Source of the DNA: Sipunculus nudus
Lineage: Eukaryota; Annelida; Sipuncula; Golfingiida; Sipunculidae
Reading direction: 5' to 3'
DNA length: 64,000 bases
Assembly (NCBI GenBank): GCA_026874595.1
Contig: CM049311.1
Coordinates: forward strand, 42,413,676 to 42,477,675
Positions 35,357 through 46,414 of this stretch are shown one piece after another. The position numbers were made by a program, and so were the translations under genes. Numbering within the stretch: position 1 is the first letter of the stretch; every line of letters starts with the position of its first letter. Under the pieces are notes generated by a model. That model saw nothing but the letters and a program-made list of their open reading frames with translations, searched no databases and had not been told where the DNA came from.

Positions 35357-37975
35357 AGGTCAAAGGTCAGGGTCAATGGACTAGCATTTTAAAAGATATT
35401 GTGGATGCATTTTAAGCCAAACTTTCATCCTAGGTCTTCCATCTTGAATATATAGCTCACTTGCCAATAGTGGATGATCCATATAATATTGGGGTCACAA
35501 GGTCAAAGGTCAAGGCCACAGGAGCTATCTGTCCAAAAATTAGTTTCTGGATGATAATTCCTGCTTTTATTGATGTATTGATTTCAAACTTGACTTATAT
35601 ATGTCCCATTGAAAAAACACTATTCCAATTGATTTTGGGGTCATGAGGTCAAATATCAAGGTCACAGGACACATCTTTAAAAAGATTGTGGATGCATTTT
35701 CAGCCAAACATTTCATCTCAGACCTTTCATCTTGCACATATAAGTCATCTGCCAATAGAGGAAGACCCCTATCAGTTTTGAGGTCACAAGGTCAAAGGTG
35801 AAGGGTCACAGGAGCCATCTGTTCAAAAATGAGTTTCTGGATGATAATTCCTTCTTTTATTGATGTATGGATTTCAAACTTGACTTTTATTTGACCCATT
35901 GGAAAAGCAAGACCCGAATTGATTTTGGGGTCGTTAGGTCAAAGGTCAAGGTCACAGGAAACCTCTTTAAAAAGATTGTGGATGCATTTTCAGCCAAACA
36001 ATTCATCTCAGATCTTTCATCTTGCACATATAGTTTACCTGCCAAGAGTGGAAGACCCCTATCAATTTTGAGGTCACAAGGTCAAAGGTGAAGGTCACAG
36101 GAGCCATCTGTTTAAAAATTAGTTTCTGGATGATAATTCCTGCTTTTATTGATGTATGGATTTCAAACTTGACTTGTTTATGTCCCATTGGAAAAGCAAG
36201 AACCAAATTGATTTTGGGCTCATGAGGTCAAAGGTCAAGGTCACAGGACACATCTTTAAAAAAATGTGGATGCATTTTCAGCCAAACATTTCATCTCAGA
36301 TCTTTCATCTTGCACATATAAGTCATCTGCCAATAGAGGAAGACCCCTATCAGTTTTGAGGTCACAAGGTCAAAGGTGAAGGGTCACAGGAGCCATCTGT
36401 TCAAAAATGAGTTTCTGGATGATAATTCCTTCTTTTATTGATGTATGGATTTCAAACTTGACTTTTATTTGACCCATTGGAAAAGCAAGACCCGAATTGA
36501 TTTTGGGGTCGTTAGGTCAAAGGTCAAGGTCACAGGAAACCTCTTTAAAAAGATTGTGGATGCATTTTCAGCCAAACAATTCATCTCAGATCTTTCATCT
36601 TGCACATATAGTTTACCTGCCAAGAGTGGAAGACCCCTATCAATTTTGAGGTCACAAGGTCAAAGGTGAAGGTCACAGGAGCCATCTGTTTAAAAATTAG
36701 TTTCTGGATGATAATTCCTGCTTTTATTGATGTATGGATTTCAAACTTGACTTGTTTATGTCCCATTGGAAAAGCAAGAACCAAATTGATTTTGGGCTCA
36801 TGAGGTCAAAGGTCAAGGTCACAGGACACATCTTTAAAAAAATGTGGATGCATTTTCAGCCAAACATTTCATCTCAGATCTTTCATCTTGCACATATAGA
36901 TCACCTGCCAAGAGAGGAAGAACCCTATCAATTTTGAGGTCACAAGGTCAAAGGTGAAGGGTCACAGGAGCCATCTGTCCAAAAATTAGTTTCTGGATGA
37001 TAATTCCTTCTTTTATTGATGTATGGATTTCAAACTTGACTTGTATTTGACCCATTGGAAAAGCAAGACCCGAATTGATTTTGGGGTCATGAGGTCAAAG
37101 GTCAAGGTCACAGGACACCTCTTTAAAAAGATTGTGGATGCATTTTCAGCCAAACATTTCATCTTAGATCTTTCATCTTGCACATATAGTTCACCTGCCA
37201 AGAGAGGAAGAACCCTATCAATTTTGAGGTCACAAGGTCAAAGGTGAAGGTCACAGGAGCCATCTGTCCAAAAATTAGTTTCAGGATGAGAATTCCTTCT
37301 TTTATTGATGTATGGATTTCAAACTTGACTTGTATTTGACCCATTGGAAAAGCAAGACCCGAATTGAGTTTGGGGTCATGAGGTAAAAGGTCAAGGTCAC
37401 AGGACACATCTTTAAAAAGATTGTGGATGCATTTTCAGCAAACAATTCATCTCCGATCTTTCATCTTGCACATATAAGTTACCTACCAAGAGTGGAAGAC
37501 CCCTATCAATTTTGAGGTCACAAGGTCAAAGGTGAAGGTCACAGGAGCCATCTGTCCAAAAATTAGTTTCTGGATGATAATTCCTTCTTTTATTGATGTA
37601 TGGATTTCAAACTTGACTTGTATATGTCCCATTTGAAAAGCAAGACCAAAATTGATTTACGGGTCATGAGGTCAAAGGTCAAGGTCACAGGACACATCTT
37701 TAAAAAGATTGTGGATGCATTTTCAGCCAAACATTTCATCTCAGACCTTTCATCTTGCACATATAAGTCATCTGCCAATAGAGGAAGACCCCTATCAATT
37801 TTGAGGGCACAAGGTCAAAGGTGAAGGGTCACAGGAGCCATCTGTCCAAAAATTAGTTTCTGGATGATAATTCCTTCTTTTATTGATGTATCGATTTCAA
37901 ACTTGACTTGTATTTGACCCATTGGAAAAGCAAGACCCGAATTGATTTTGGGATCATGAGGTCAAAGGTCAAGGT
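35357..37975 (+). promoter_or_regulatory. array of AGGTCAAAGGTCA (DR1-like) boxes
   Basis: Perfect AGGTCAAAGGTCA occurs at 35357-35369, 35500-35512 and 35936-35948 and then about every 289 bp (near 36226, 36514, 36803, 37092, 37670, 37960), usually continued by AGGTCA. Direct repeats of AGGTCA with one-base spacing are the classical RXR/HNF4/PPAR-type element. The sequence is seen; any binding is inference. Confidence 0.45.
35723..36898 (+). repeat. 578 bp near-perfect tandem duplication (two monomers)
   Basis: 35723-36320 and 36301-36898 look identical by eye, whereas neighbouring 289 bp monomers differ at many positions. This is a recent two-monomer duplication, unequal exchange, or an assembly error. 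Confidence 0.85.
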
Positions 37976-38174
37976 CACAGGACACATTTTCAAAAAAATC
38001 AAGGTCACAGGACCAACATCTTCAACAAGATTGTGGATTGTTAGATGGAAGAAACAATAAATATGCCAAGTGTCAGTATATGCTGCTAAAAATGGGGGTC
38101 AATTTTTAAAGGGGGGGGGGGGGCCTACTCTGTCTGGGGATACTCTGGCACCTGCGGTGCCAAGAAATGTCTAG

Positions 38175-38296
38175 TTAATTCTTAATTAGAACCTTCTTAA
38201 TATATTGTCTCCTCATTTAAAAGTCTCCTCCCAGGGCTGCAACAGGAAGGTTGGCAATCTTAATCCCATCTGAAATAGAAAGAAAAGCACACAATT
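38175..38296. other. short spacer after element E
   Basis: Continuation of the AGTCTTCTTAAT minisatellite for about 55 bp, then unassigned sequence. Confidence 0.6.
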
Positions 38297-38957
38297 CATC
38301 TGAGCTATAGTGATCACTCTTCGTCCCTCGTCCGTCCGTCCATTAACAGGGCACAAATCCGAGTAACCATTGGACCTTGAATCTTCTAACATGACATCCA
38401 GGGAGGTCCATAAATAATCTCCTTGGAAACCTGAAATAAGGTCTCTGTTACCCATATGCTCCGAGCAATGGGTCTCGAAAGTACCCCCCAGAATAATAAA
38501 AAAATTGATACAAAAACTTCAGTACCTGAATAACTACTGCCTTGATCACCATGATTTTTACATAAATATTGATCATGGATTGTTCCATCAGTTCCTGCAA
38601 ACTGGTGGCGCCACCTGTATTTTTTCTAATTTTTACAAATTTTTTCCTCTATTTTAGATAACTTCAAAGCTGTCACCTTTTAACAGGGCACAAATCGTAT
38701 CTGCTTGACCTGGAATTTTCTAACTCGACATTCAGGGAGGTCCATGAAAAATCTCTGAGCAGACTTGAAATTAGGTCTCTGTTACTCATGTCCTCAGAGC
38801 TATGGGGCATGTAAGTACCCCTCAGAATAATTAAAAATTTGATACAAAAGCTCAAGTATCTGAATAACTACTGCCTTGATCACCATGATTCTTTGCATGA
38901 ATATTGGTCATGGAGTATTCAATTAGTTCTTCACCACCTGGTGGAGCAACCTGTATT
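38297..38957 (+). mobile_element. A-family fragment A5
   Basis: Starts inside the 5' hairpin (CATCTGAGCTATAGTGATCA), then GTCCGTCC and two monomers with CTGGTGGCGCCACCTGTA at about 38605. It is cut at 38957 by a C-type 5' end placed after its T-run. Confidence 0.78.
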
Positions 38958-38961
38958 TTTT

Positions 38962-39142
38962 AGCAAACCTGTGAGCTTATGCGATGGTGTAGCGTCGTCT
39001 GTTGTCAGGCGTCCATTGTCTGTACTCTAACCTATACTATCTTGAAAACAGCAAGAGTTAGCATCACAAAATTTAATGCAAGAAATTAGTCATCTAAAAA
39101 ACTCTATTGGATTTTGCTAAATTTTTGGCTAATTGGATTTTT
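38962..39142 (+). mobile_element. C-family fragment C6
   Basis: 5' end AGCAAACCTGTGAGCTTATG and about 180 bp of C sequence, then interrupted after GGATTTTT by another C 5' end. Confidence 0.75.
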
Positions 39143-39779
39143 AGCGAACCTGTGAGCTTATGCGATGGCGCAGCGTCAGCCGTCTGTCATCCAGGGCTGG
39201 CTTTCCGTCCATGGCTGAAAGTCAGACCCCCTCGGAGCTAGCAGCTCCTTATTACATGTAAGAATTAGTCACATGTGAAACTTGGTGCCCTGGAGCTTAT
39301 TATTGGGTATCTGCATTAATTTAGATTTTATAGCATAAAAGCTTAAAAACCTTTAAAAATCTTCTTCTCTGAAACTGTCAAGCCAAATTGTCCAATATTT
39401 CACAGAAATGATCCCTGGATCCCTCTCAAATTTGTTTGAATGGGTCCAGTTCGGAGATTATTTGTCGAGTTACAGGAGGTTGAACTTAGTCATCTGTCCA
39501 AAAAAGCACACTAAAATTAAAATCTCAGAAACGGCTAGAGCTATAATCACCAAATTTTATACCAATGTTTGTCACATATGTCATATCAGATTTTGAGGTA
39601 TTGGTGGCGCTACCTACATTGATATGTTTTTTACAAGCAAAAATGTAATTTTAAACTCTTCTAGCTTGTACACTGATTTATGATGGAACTGTAAAGCTGA
39701 TTGGTTTAAACTTTACAAGAATTATTCTGTGGTAGGGTTCTGCCAGTATTATAAGAATAGATTGGGTAAATACAGTTTT
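39143..39779 (+). mobile_element. C-family fragment C7
   Basis: 5' AGCGAACCTGTGAGCTTATG, followed by C body including GGTATTGGTGGCGCTACCTACA at 39598-39616. No 3' end; a minus-strand A fragment follows. Confidence 0.75.
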
Positions 39780-39782
39780 AAA

Positions 39783-40093
39783 CAAGTGGCCCATGGGCCA
39801 TGACGCTCGGCTGAATTCAAGGAATGTTGAACAATGAGCAAAATGACTGCCAGAGTGCAAACAAATCATGAATTTTGAGAAGAGTCCTAAGAAAAGGGTT
39901 TCAGTGGGCTTTTGGACGGATGACAACTTCATTTGGAGGTCTAATAAATAGAAAGAAAAATGCATAAAAATACAGGTAGTGCCACTAGTCTGCAGGAACT
40001 GATGAAACACTCCATGATCAATATATATCCAAAGAATCATGGCTATCAAGGCATTAGTTATTCAGATACTGGAACTTTTGTTTGTATCAAATT
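39783..40093 (-). mobile_element. A-family 3' fragment, minus strand
   Basis: CAAGTGGCCCATGGGCCATG at the left edge is the reverse complement of an A4-type 3' end; the adjoining sequence matches A4 near 23830-24060 in reverse. Cut on the right by C1. Confidence 0.78.
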
Positions 40094-40096
40094 TTT

Positions 40097-41489
40097 AGCG
40101 AACCTGTGAGCTTATGCGATGGTGCGGTGGCGTCCATCGTGTGTCGTGCGTCGTATGTCTTGCGTCGTCTGTATGTTAACCATAGCTATCTCAAAAACGG
40201 CAGGAGCTAGCATCACCAAATTTTTTTCAAATAATCAGTCATCCAAAAAACTATATCAGATTTTGTTTATTTTTTTCTAACTGCATTTTCTTAGATTTTA
40301 TAAGGAAAAAGCTAAAAAAGCTTTAAAAATCTTTTTCTCTGAAATTGTCCAGCCAAATTGTCCAATATTTCACAGAAATGATCCCTGGAACAATCTTTCT
40401 CAATTTTATACGAATGCTTCCAGTTCGGAGATTTTTGGCCGAGTTACAGGAGGTTGAACTTTGTTAACTGTGCAAAAAAGCTTATTAAAATTTAAATCTC
40501 AGAAACGGCTGGAGCTATCATTACCCAATTTTATGCCAATGTTGGTCACATAGGTCATATCTGAAATTGAGGTATTGGTGGCGCTACCTGCATCGGCCTT
40601 TTTTGTACGGGGTCATCATTGCCTGTATCACACTGAGGGCTACAAAAAACTTCTTCTCTGAAACCATATGGCCAAAATGTTTAATATCGCACAAAAATGA
40701 TCCTAGGGTAGTGCTTTCTGAAGTTTGTTCAAATGGTCTCTTTTCAATGACTTTTGGCCAAGTTATGGGAAGCTGAATTTAGTCATATGCCATAACAGCC
40801 CATTTTAGCTCAGTGGCTACAAAGATCTTCTCAACAAAAACCACTGGGCCAAATTCTTAAATTTCACACATAAATTATCCTTAGATGTTGATATTTCAAG
40901 TTTGTTCAAATGGTTTTGGTTCAGTAAATTTTGGCTGAGTTATGGGAAGCTTTACTTAGCCATTTTGCTGTATTTTCCCATATGAGTTATAAACCTGCAA
41001 AACGTTTTTTGACTGACGCAACTGAAGCCAATTTGTTTAATATTTTACAGGAATAATCCCCTGAATAATTCTTATAATAACTGTCTTTTATGGTTCCAAA
41101 GAATGAATTTTGGCTGAATTATAAAGATTGAATTGAGTCATTTTACCATATATGTTAGCTGTGTAAAGCAGATACATCTAGCCTGGCACCAGTTTATCAG
41201 CATCCGTTACATCATGCCTCTAGACATTTAGATTTCAGGTTATCTATGGTAAATATTGACAAGAAAGATTTTTAAAAGCTTTTTAAGAAATGTAGATTTA
41301 TGATTTTAGATATTCCTCATGCCAGGCAGTGTTTACAATCACAGGAATACAGCTCTCTGTTGATGTATAAAGATGGCTGTACATGGATTATAAATAATTG
41401 GTATCCATACTCAACTTTATTCAAGATTTTGCCATCAGTGAGATGTATCTGTATTATAATTTTGCATTCAATATGCATCTGTAGTAATT
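40097..41489 (+). mobile_element. C-family element C1, 5' portion
   Basis: 5' AGCGAACCTGTGAGCTTATG after ATTTTT, then repeated GTCGT/GCGTC steps. Several related units follow, each with a TCTCTGAAAC..CCAAATTGTTTAATAT..CACAGAAATGATCC theme. It ends at TGCATCTGTAGTAATT where B3 begins. Its 3' end is not found downstream. Confidence 0.78.
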
Positions 41490-43463
41490 AGCTCAGCTGA
41501 CTATAAGTCATCTGAGCTATAGTCGTGGTCCATTGTCCGTCGTCCGTCCATCTGTCTGTCCGTCTGGATGTCCGTCCATAAGACTGGCACATTTCGACAC
41601 CATTGGACCTACGAATCTAATACAGTTAGATGTCCCCAAAATCTCTTACCATGCCGAAAATTGGTTCAATAAGACTTCGTTCCTTCGAGATATTAAGGAA
41701 AAACCTATATTTTTTATTAGAAATCTCTTTTCACACTTCAGGACTGACTAATATTCAAAACCACTCATCTGGTTTTCTTCATATTTTCCATATTTATTCC
41801 TCTATATAGTTCCTATGTACATGCCAGAAATTAAGTCAGTATTACTTAATTTAAAAAAGTTATGGGCCCAAACATAATGGACTTTGTAAAAAAAATTAGG
41901 AAAGATATTTGGTCACTTAAGACCAAAAGTGTAAAAGGTAGGGACTTTTTTTTCAGTAATACAACTTTAATTGATCAAAATTTAATTGTATACCAAAAAT
42001 TAGATCAAAATCTGTTAAATGTTTTTAAATATTGGCAAAAATATAAAATTGGTACCTTAAATTTTGCCCAAGTTTGACCATGGCACGTTTTTTTTTCCTG
42101 TAAGTACTGTGGAGTTAATGTTCACAGCATGTTTTTGTTAGCATTTTGTCTGTTAACATAAAAAATTTGAAACCAGTTGATCAAAAACTGTAGATTTTAT
42201 TCAAGTTTTCAAGCACCATGTCACGTATTGTTAACATCAAGCCAGTGTTATGCAGTTAGCTAGAGCTCAGCTCCCCAGCTTCAGCTCTAAGTTCCTTAAA
42301 TTTGGCATACAGTTAGATGTCTCCAAAATCCCCTACCATGCCAAAAATTTGATCACTAGGACTTAATTCCTTCGAAATATTAATGAAAAACTTCATTTTT
42401 CCATTAAAAACCCATTGTTACACTGTAAGACTGCCTAATATCAAAACGACTGATCTGACATTGATCATATATAATATGCATATTTTTCTATACATTTGCT
42501 ATGCACATGCCAGAAATGATGTCAGTATTGGGTAATTGTTTTAAGTTAAGGGCCCAAACATAATGCACTTTTTAAAAAATCAAGAAATATATTTACTCCC
42601 TTAACAAGAGAATTGCTTAAGCTAGAGATTTTTTGTCAGGGATGTAACATTATTTAATCAAGATTCAATTGAATACCAAAAATTAGTTCTGAATTTTTCA
42701 AATTTTATAAGTTATTAGTATAAATATAAAATTAGCACCTTAATTTTTGCCAAAATTTGACCATGGCACGTTTGTTTCCTGAGAGCACTGTTGATATAAT
42801 TTTCATATCATGCACACATAAGGATTTTATCTATGTAGTTTAGAAAGCTGAAAGAAATTGGCCAAATATTATAGCTTTTATTAATGTTTTTATAAGACCA
42901 TGTCAGACCCAGGCTCAATCCAGCCCCTCTTCAGTCACCTGTATGTTGACCTTGTTGACCTTTATCAGATTATGCATGCTTGAGCGAAGCATACACTGGG
43001 GCAGCCAGGCAGCTAATGCCCAGCCACAGTTGATCCAGGTGTCCAGCCCAACTCATCTAGTAGTTGTTTTGAAAAACAACATAACAATAAACAATAAATT
43101 AATAATTTTGTATTGGTTTTTTATAATAAATTAAATAAAAATTAATAGAAAAGGAATTTGTTAGTTGATGATTAACAGGAAATTAACTTGCAGTTACTGA
43201 TGATGTAAGAATCTTGTATGGATGGATAGAATGTCAATGTCAGTGTTATTCCAAATAACACCATGCAGTCACCTATGGTATTTTTCAGTTAAATTTTAAT
43301 AATAAAAAAAATCATATTATTCATTACTAATCATTAGGGATCATATGAAGGAAATTAATGATAGACAAAGATGCAGTTGATAATATTAATCTAGATTCCT
43401 ACTGTGTCTGGTGTGTAGATTGATGTGAAAGTAGTCCAAAGTGAATATATTACATTTATTTTT

Positions 43464-46414
43464 AGCGAACCTGTGAGCTTATGCTATGGCCCAACGTCGT
43501 CCGTCCATTGTCCGCCGTCAGCCGTCCGCCGTCCAGGGCTGGCTTTCTGCCGTCCATTGCTGTAAGTCAGCAACTGTCGGAGCTAGCAGCTCCAAATTGC
43601 ATTTAAGAATTAGGCACATGTAAAACTTAGTGCCCTGGAGCTTATTATTGGATATCTGCATTAATTTAGATTTTATAGAGAAAAAGCTTAAAAACCTTTA
43701 AAAATCTTCTTCTCAGAAACTGTCCAGCCAAATTGTCCAATATTTCACAGAAATGATACCTGGAACAATCTCTCTTAAGTTTGTTCGAATCGTTCCAGTT
43801 TGGAGATTTTTGGCCAAGTTACAGGAGGTTGAACTTAGTCATCTGTCCAAAAAAGCACACTAGAATTAAAATCCCAGAAACGGCTAGAGCTATAATCACC
43901 AAATTTTATACCAATGTTTGTCACATATGTCATATTTGATTTGAGGTATTGATGGCGCCACCTACATTGATGTGTTTTTTACAAGCCAAAATGTAATTTT
44001 AAACTCTTCTAGCTTATACACTGATTTATGATGAAATGTTGAGCTGATTGGTTCAAACTTTACAAGAATTATTCTATGGTAGGGTTGTGCCAGTTTTATA
44101 AGAATAGATTGGGTAAATACAGTTTTAAAAAAGCATTGTAGCCAATTGAAAAAGGCTTTCTGTATTTGAAAACAGATTTGACAATAATCTGAGTTTCAGC
44201 AGCCAAGTCAAGAGGGCACTCAGTACAAACAGGTGGGTTCCAGACATCACCATGGCAACTGACCTGGCTGGGGGGGGGTCTAGACAATGTGTCTAGACGT
44301 CTAGACACAGAGTGTAGACGTCTAGACACAATGTTTAGATGCAGAATTCCCAGATTATTGGAACTATATCTTTCAACTGGTTTGTATTTTAAGCAAATTG
44401 GGTTTATCATCAGGTCACATGTGAACTGCTGCGCCCTCATTTTTGGTTGACCTCTGACCTTTCCTCGCTGCCCAGCGTCCATTTGTGTGTCTGTTTCCAC
44501 ACATAAACCCCTGACCCCGGAACCGTTTGACAGATCAGGCTAAAAATTTTGCACAAATGTAGCCCTTTGATAGCTTTATTATACACTAAAAATGGTGGTG
44601 CTACCTACAACCATTTTTGCACAGCATCCATTTATTCATCTGCCTTGGGATAATATCACTCATATCTCAGCAGTGGTTTGACTTATCCACCTGAAATTTT
44701 GCAGGTTTATACATCCTGGACAGCTTTCTTGATTTTATGACAGGTGGCGCCACCTACATTCATGTTTACTCTGCAGACATCCAAGCTCATATCTCAGGAA
44801 CCGTTTGACCAATTGGGCCAAAATTTTGCATGTGTATTGATCTTGCATGGCTCTTCATCATAGGCAAAACTGGTGGTGCCACCTGGAACCATTTTTGCAC
44901 AGCGTTCTTCTGTTCATCTGCCATTGGATAAAATCACTCATATCTCAGCAGTTGTTTGACTTATCCACCTGAAAGTTTGCAAGTTTATTCATTCTGGACA
45001 GCTCTCTCGATTTAATGACAGGTGGCGCCACCTACATTCACGTTTACTCTGCAGACATCCAAGCTCATATCTGGGGAACTGTTTGACCGATTAGGCTAAA
45101 AATTTTGCACAAATGTAGCCCTTTGATAGCTTTATAACATACACTAAAAATGGCGCCGCCACCAGCAACCATTTTTGCACAGCGTCCATCTGTTCATCTG
45201 CCTTGGGATAATATCACTCATATCTCAGAAGTGGTTTGACTTATCCAGCTGAAATTTTGCAGGTTTATACATCCTGGACAGGTTATTCGATTTTATGACA
45301 GGTGGCGCCACCTACATTCAAGTTTACTCTGCAGACATCCAAGCTCATATCTCAGGAACTGTTTGACTGATGCAAAACTGCTGGCGCCACCTGGAACCAT
45401 TTATGCACAGCATCCATCGGTTCATCTGCCTTGAGGTAATATCACTCATATCTCAGCAGTGGTTTGACATATCTACCTGAAATTTTGCAGGTTTATACAT
45501 CCTGGAAAGCTTTCTTAATTTTATGACAGGTGGCGCCACCTACATTCAGGTTTATTCTGCAGACATCCAAGCTCATCTCGGGAACCATTTGACCGATTGG
45601 GCCAAAATTTTGCATGTTTATAGATCTCACATAGCTCTTCATCATAGGCAAAACTGGCGGCGCCACCTGCAACCATTTAGGCACAGCGTCCACCTGTTCA
45701 TCTGCCTTTGGATAAAATCACTCATATCTCAGCAGTTGTTTGACTTATCCACCTGAAATTTTGCAGGTTTATACATCCTGGACAGGTTTCTCGATTTTAT
45801 GACAGGTGGGGCTACCTACATTCAGGTTTACTCTGCAGACATCCACGCTCATATTTCCAGAACTGTTTGACCGATTGGGCCAAAATTTTGCTTGTGTATA
45901 GATCTCTCATAGCTCTTCTTCATAGGCAAAACTGGTGGCGCCACCTGCCACCACTTATGCACAGTGTCCATCTGTTCATCTGCCTTGGGATAAAATCACT
46001 CATATCTCAGCAGTGGTTTGACTTATCCACCTGAAATTTTGCAGGTTTATACATCCTGGACAGCTCTCTTGATTTTATTACAGGTGGCACCACCTACATT
46101 CACATTTATGTTGTAGATAGACATGCTAAAAATGAACACACCTCACTCTATTCCACTTGCCACCTAATCCATGCCTCACTTCACCCGTCCCAATCTGATT
46201 TCTGCGGATACACATAGTCGCTTGTCGACTACCCATTTTCTAGTTTTAAAATGTCCTAGTCCGAAAATTGCAGGACCGAAATGTCCATTTTGCTGAAATC
46301 AAAATGACTAAGGTAGATATGCAGGACTTAAAAGGATCAATATTAAATTTAAAAAATAAACCTCCAATCACACTCCCAAACTTTGCATAGGTTCGCATTA
46401 GGCCTGTAGGCCTT
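43464..46414 (+). mobile_element. C-D composite element, copy C2a
   Basis: C-type 5' end AGCGAACCTGTGAGCTTATG and C body to about 44400; then D-type monomers (44410-46243) lacking the D 5' hairpin but ending with TGCGGATACACATAGTCGC, the CGACTA arm and CTAG (46240-46243). A short tail follows and then the C 3' end: GGTTCGCATTAGGCCTGTAG and GCCTTG at about 46414. A D element is thus embedded in C just before the C terminus. Confidence 0.83.
44266..44345. repeat. poly-G plus TCTAGA palindrome cluster (first copy)
   Basis: A G9 run is followed by alternating TCTAGACGTCTAGACAC and ACAATGT blocks; 44288-44309 is a perfect 22 bp palindrome centred on ACGT. Related clusters lie at 46700-46780 and 58603-58682. 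Confidence 0.88.

Larger units (their letters stand above)
35340..38000 (+). repeat. 289 bp tandem monomers of element E
   Basis: Equivalent points fall at 35867, 36156, 36445, 36734, 37023, 37312 and 37600. Each monomer contains two AGGTCA-rich boxes, one near ATTTTGGGGTCATGAGGTCA and one near TTTTGAGGTCACAAGGTCA. The short frames here are repeats of each other and are not genes. Confidence 0.93.
34695..38174 (+). mobile_element. E-family Helitron-like element (complete, 3.48 kb)
   Basis: Starts GTATCCCCAGACAAAGTCGG, a hairpin with stem GTATCCCC/GGGGATAC (34695-34720), then a CCG-repeat run at 34738-34757. After one GGTGGCGCCACC unit at about 35020 the body becomes about nine tandem 289 bp monomers rich in AGGTCA. 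The 3' end has GGGGATAC (38136-38143), the inverse of the 5' stem, then hairpin TGGCACCTGCGGTGCCA (38146-38162), eight bases, and CTAG (38171-38174). This matches the general Helitron 3' plan of a hairpin about ten bases before a CTRR end. No Rep/helicase is encoded. Confidence 0.9.

Noticed and set aside
35867-37824. Repeated 74- and 67-codon frames (MDFKLDFYLTHW.. and similar)
   Set aside because: They are one accidental frame of the 289 bp E monomer repeated at its period; 289 is not a multiple of three, so no long coding repeat can exist.
44096-44500. 134-codon minus-strand frame
   Set aside because: It crosses the G tract, the TCTAGA cluster and a D monomer; similar truncated frames recur in the other composite copies as repeat shadows.
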